A stretch of 5,000 nt of DNA from Thermoflexales bacterium (lineage in GTDB: Bacteria > Chloroflexota > Anaerolineae > S140-20). The position numbers were made by a program, and so were the translations under genes. The notes below the pieces were generated by a model. That model was not told where the DNA came from, made no database searches, and worked only from the letters and a program-made list of their open reading frames with translations. Positions 4,335 to 5,000 of this stretch are shown piece after piece. The DNA lies in NCBI GenBank assembly GCA_015484715.1, contig WFUY01000029.1:1-5000 (forward strand), given 5' to 3'. Every line of letters starts with the position of its first letter. Position 1 is the stretch's first letter.

Positions 4335-5000
4335 ATGGGAACCATCTACCGATATGCCCTCAGCCGTGCTCGGGGGCAGGTCCTGGGTTGGGGACTTCCC
4401 CTGGGCCTCCTCAGCCTCTACCTGGCCCTCTTCTACCGGACCGTCGTTCAGCAGCGGGAGCAGTTCGAGCAACTGCTCCGGCACTACCCCAAGGAGGTGA
4501 TCGCTTTCTTCGGCAACGTGGAGACGATCGCCACCCCGGAGGGGTATCTCTCCGTCGAGATGTTCTCGTACATGCCCCTCGTCCTGGGCATCTTCGCCAT
4601 TCTGGCCGGCAGCGGCCTGCTCGTCGGCGACGAGGAGAAGGGAACGCTGGACCTGATCCTGGCCCACCCGGTGAGCCGCACCGACCTCTTCGTCGGGCGT
4701 CTCCTCGCCTTCGTCACGACGACGGTCGCCATCCTGGCCTTGATGTGGCTGGGGCTGGTGACTGCCGGCATCTGGTCGCCGCTGGGGGTTGGGGTCGGGA
4801 GGCTGATCCTGCCCTTCCTCTCCCTCCTGGCGATCCTGCTCCTCTTCGGGACGCTGGCGCTCCTGCTGAGCATGCTGCTCCCGGCCCGCCGCCTGGCGGC
4901 GATGGGGGCCGGCATCCTCCTCGTCGGCAACTTCTTCCTCGTCGGGCTGGCAAACATCAACGACGACCTGAAACCCATCGCCCGCCTCACGCCCCTCCAC
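4335..5000 (+). CDS. ABC-2 type transporter permease (C-terminus beyond window)
   Basis: The first 222 residues of a polytopic inner-membrane protein, the partner of the ATPase 31 nt upstream. I translated this frame directly; it stays open to the window end. Hydrophobic helices lie near residues 15-35, 78-97, 123-145, 157-180 and 188-206. The loop after the second helix carries GDEEKGTLDLILAHPVSR (98-115), the conserved cytoplasmic 'EExGTLxLLLxxPVSR' element of ABC-2 permeases that contacts the ATPase. A 40-residue external segment (about 36-76, QQREQFEQLL...) separates the first two helices. Relatives with this layout are usually 250-280 residues, so one helix and a short tail are probably missing. 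The ATG at 4335 has GGTGG five bases upstream plus AAGG directly before it. It is almost certainly in one operon with the ATPase. Substrate unknown. Confidence 0.88.
   Translation, partial: MGTIYRYALSRARGQVLGWGLPLGLLSLYLALFYRTVVQQREQFEQLLRHYPKEVIAFFGNVETIATPEGYLSVEMFSYMPLVLGIFAILAGSGLLVGDEEKGTLDLILAHPVSRTDLFVGRLLAFVTTTVAILALMWLGLVTAGIWSPLGVGVGRLILPFLSLLAILLLFGTLALLLSMLLPARRLAAMGAGILLVGNFFLVGLANINDDLKPIARLTPLH

Noticed and set aside
4272..5000. Minus-strand frames opposite the permease
   Set aside because: They are highly charged low-complexity translations. The plus-strand frame from 4335 gives a coherent multi-helix ABC-2 permease.

Overview
This is a GC-rich bacterial window holding five genes, two of them cut by the window edges. 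Almost all of the coding content concerns transport across the membrane. Codon third positions are strongly G or C. The intergenic spacers are made of degenerate short repeats and palindromes. Together with the protein flavour, this fits a high-GC filamentous or thermophilic lineage such as Chloroflexota (Anaerolineae-like). That assignment is an impression from style and was not tested by any search.

Layout. On the minus strand, reading right to left, come an ArsR-type winged-helix regulator with a large N-terminal domain (2922 to 1801), a MATE-family efflux protein (1677 to 247), and the first 34 codons of a probable fused ABC exporter (103 to the left edge). Diverging from the regulator on the plus strand are an ABC ATPase (3395-4303) and its ABC-2 type membrane partner (4335 to the right edge, incomplete). 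The region between the divergent genes (2923-3394) carries two good-looking sigma70-type promoters, a palindromic operator candidate over the regulator's own start site, and a dense set of hairpins. The plus-strand transcript would have a leader of about 175 nt. That leader contains a 7-nt perfect complement to the ABC gene's ribosome-binding site.

How it may work. The regulator probably represses its own promoter through the inverted repeat at 2958-2983. It may also set expression of the downstream MATE and ABC exporter genes, because all three lie in the same direction and I see no terminator between them. The divergent ABC-2 pair could be under the same control or independent. The locus therefore reads as a small regulated efflux island, with substrates unknown.

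The most unusual signal is that both spacers flanking the MATE gene (104-246 and 1678-1800) are filled nearly end to end by degenerate tandem heptamers kept in one 7-bp phase. The two tracts lie in opposite orientation and share an identical 18-bp core. Apart from these, I recognise no RNA genes, CRISPR arrays, insertion sequences or phage genes.
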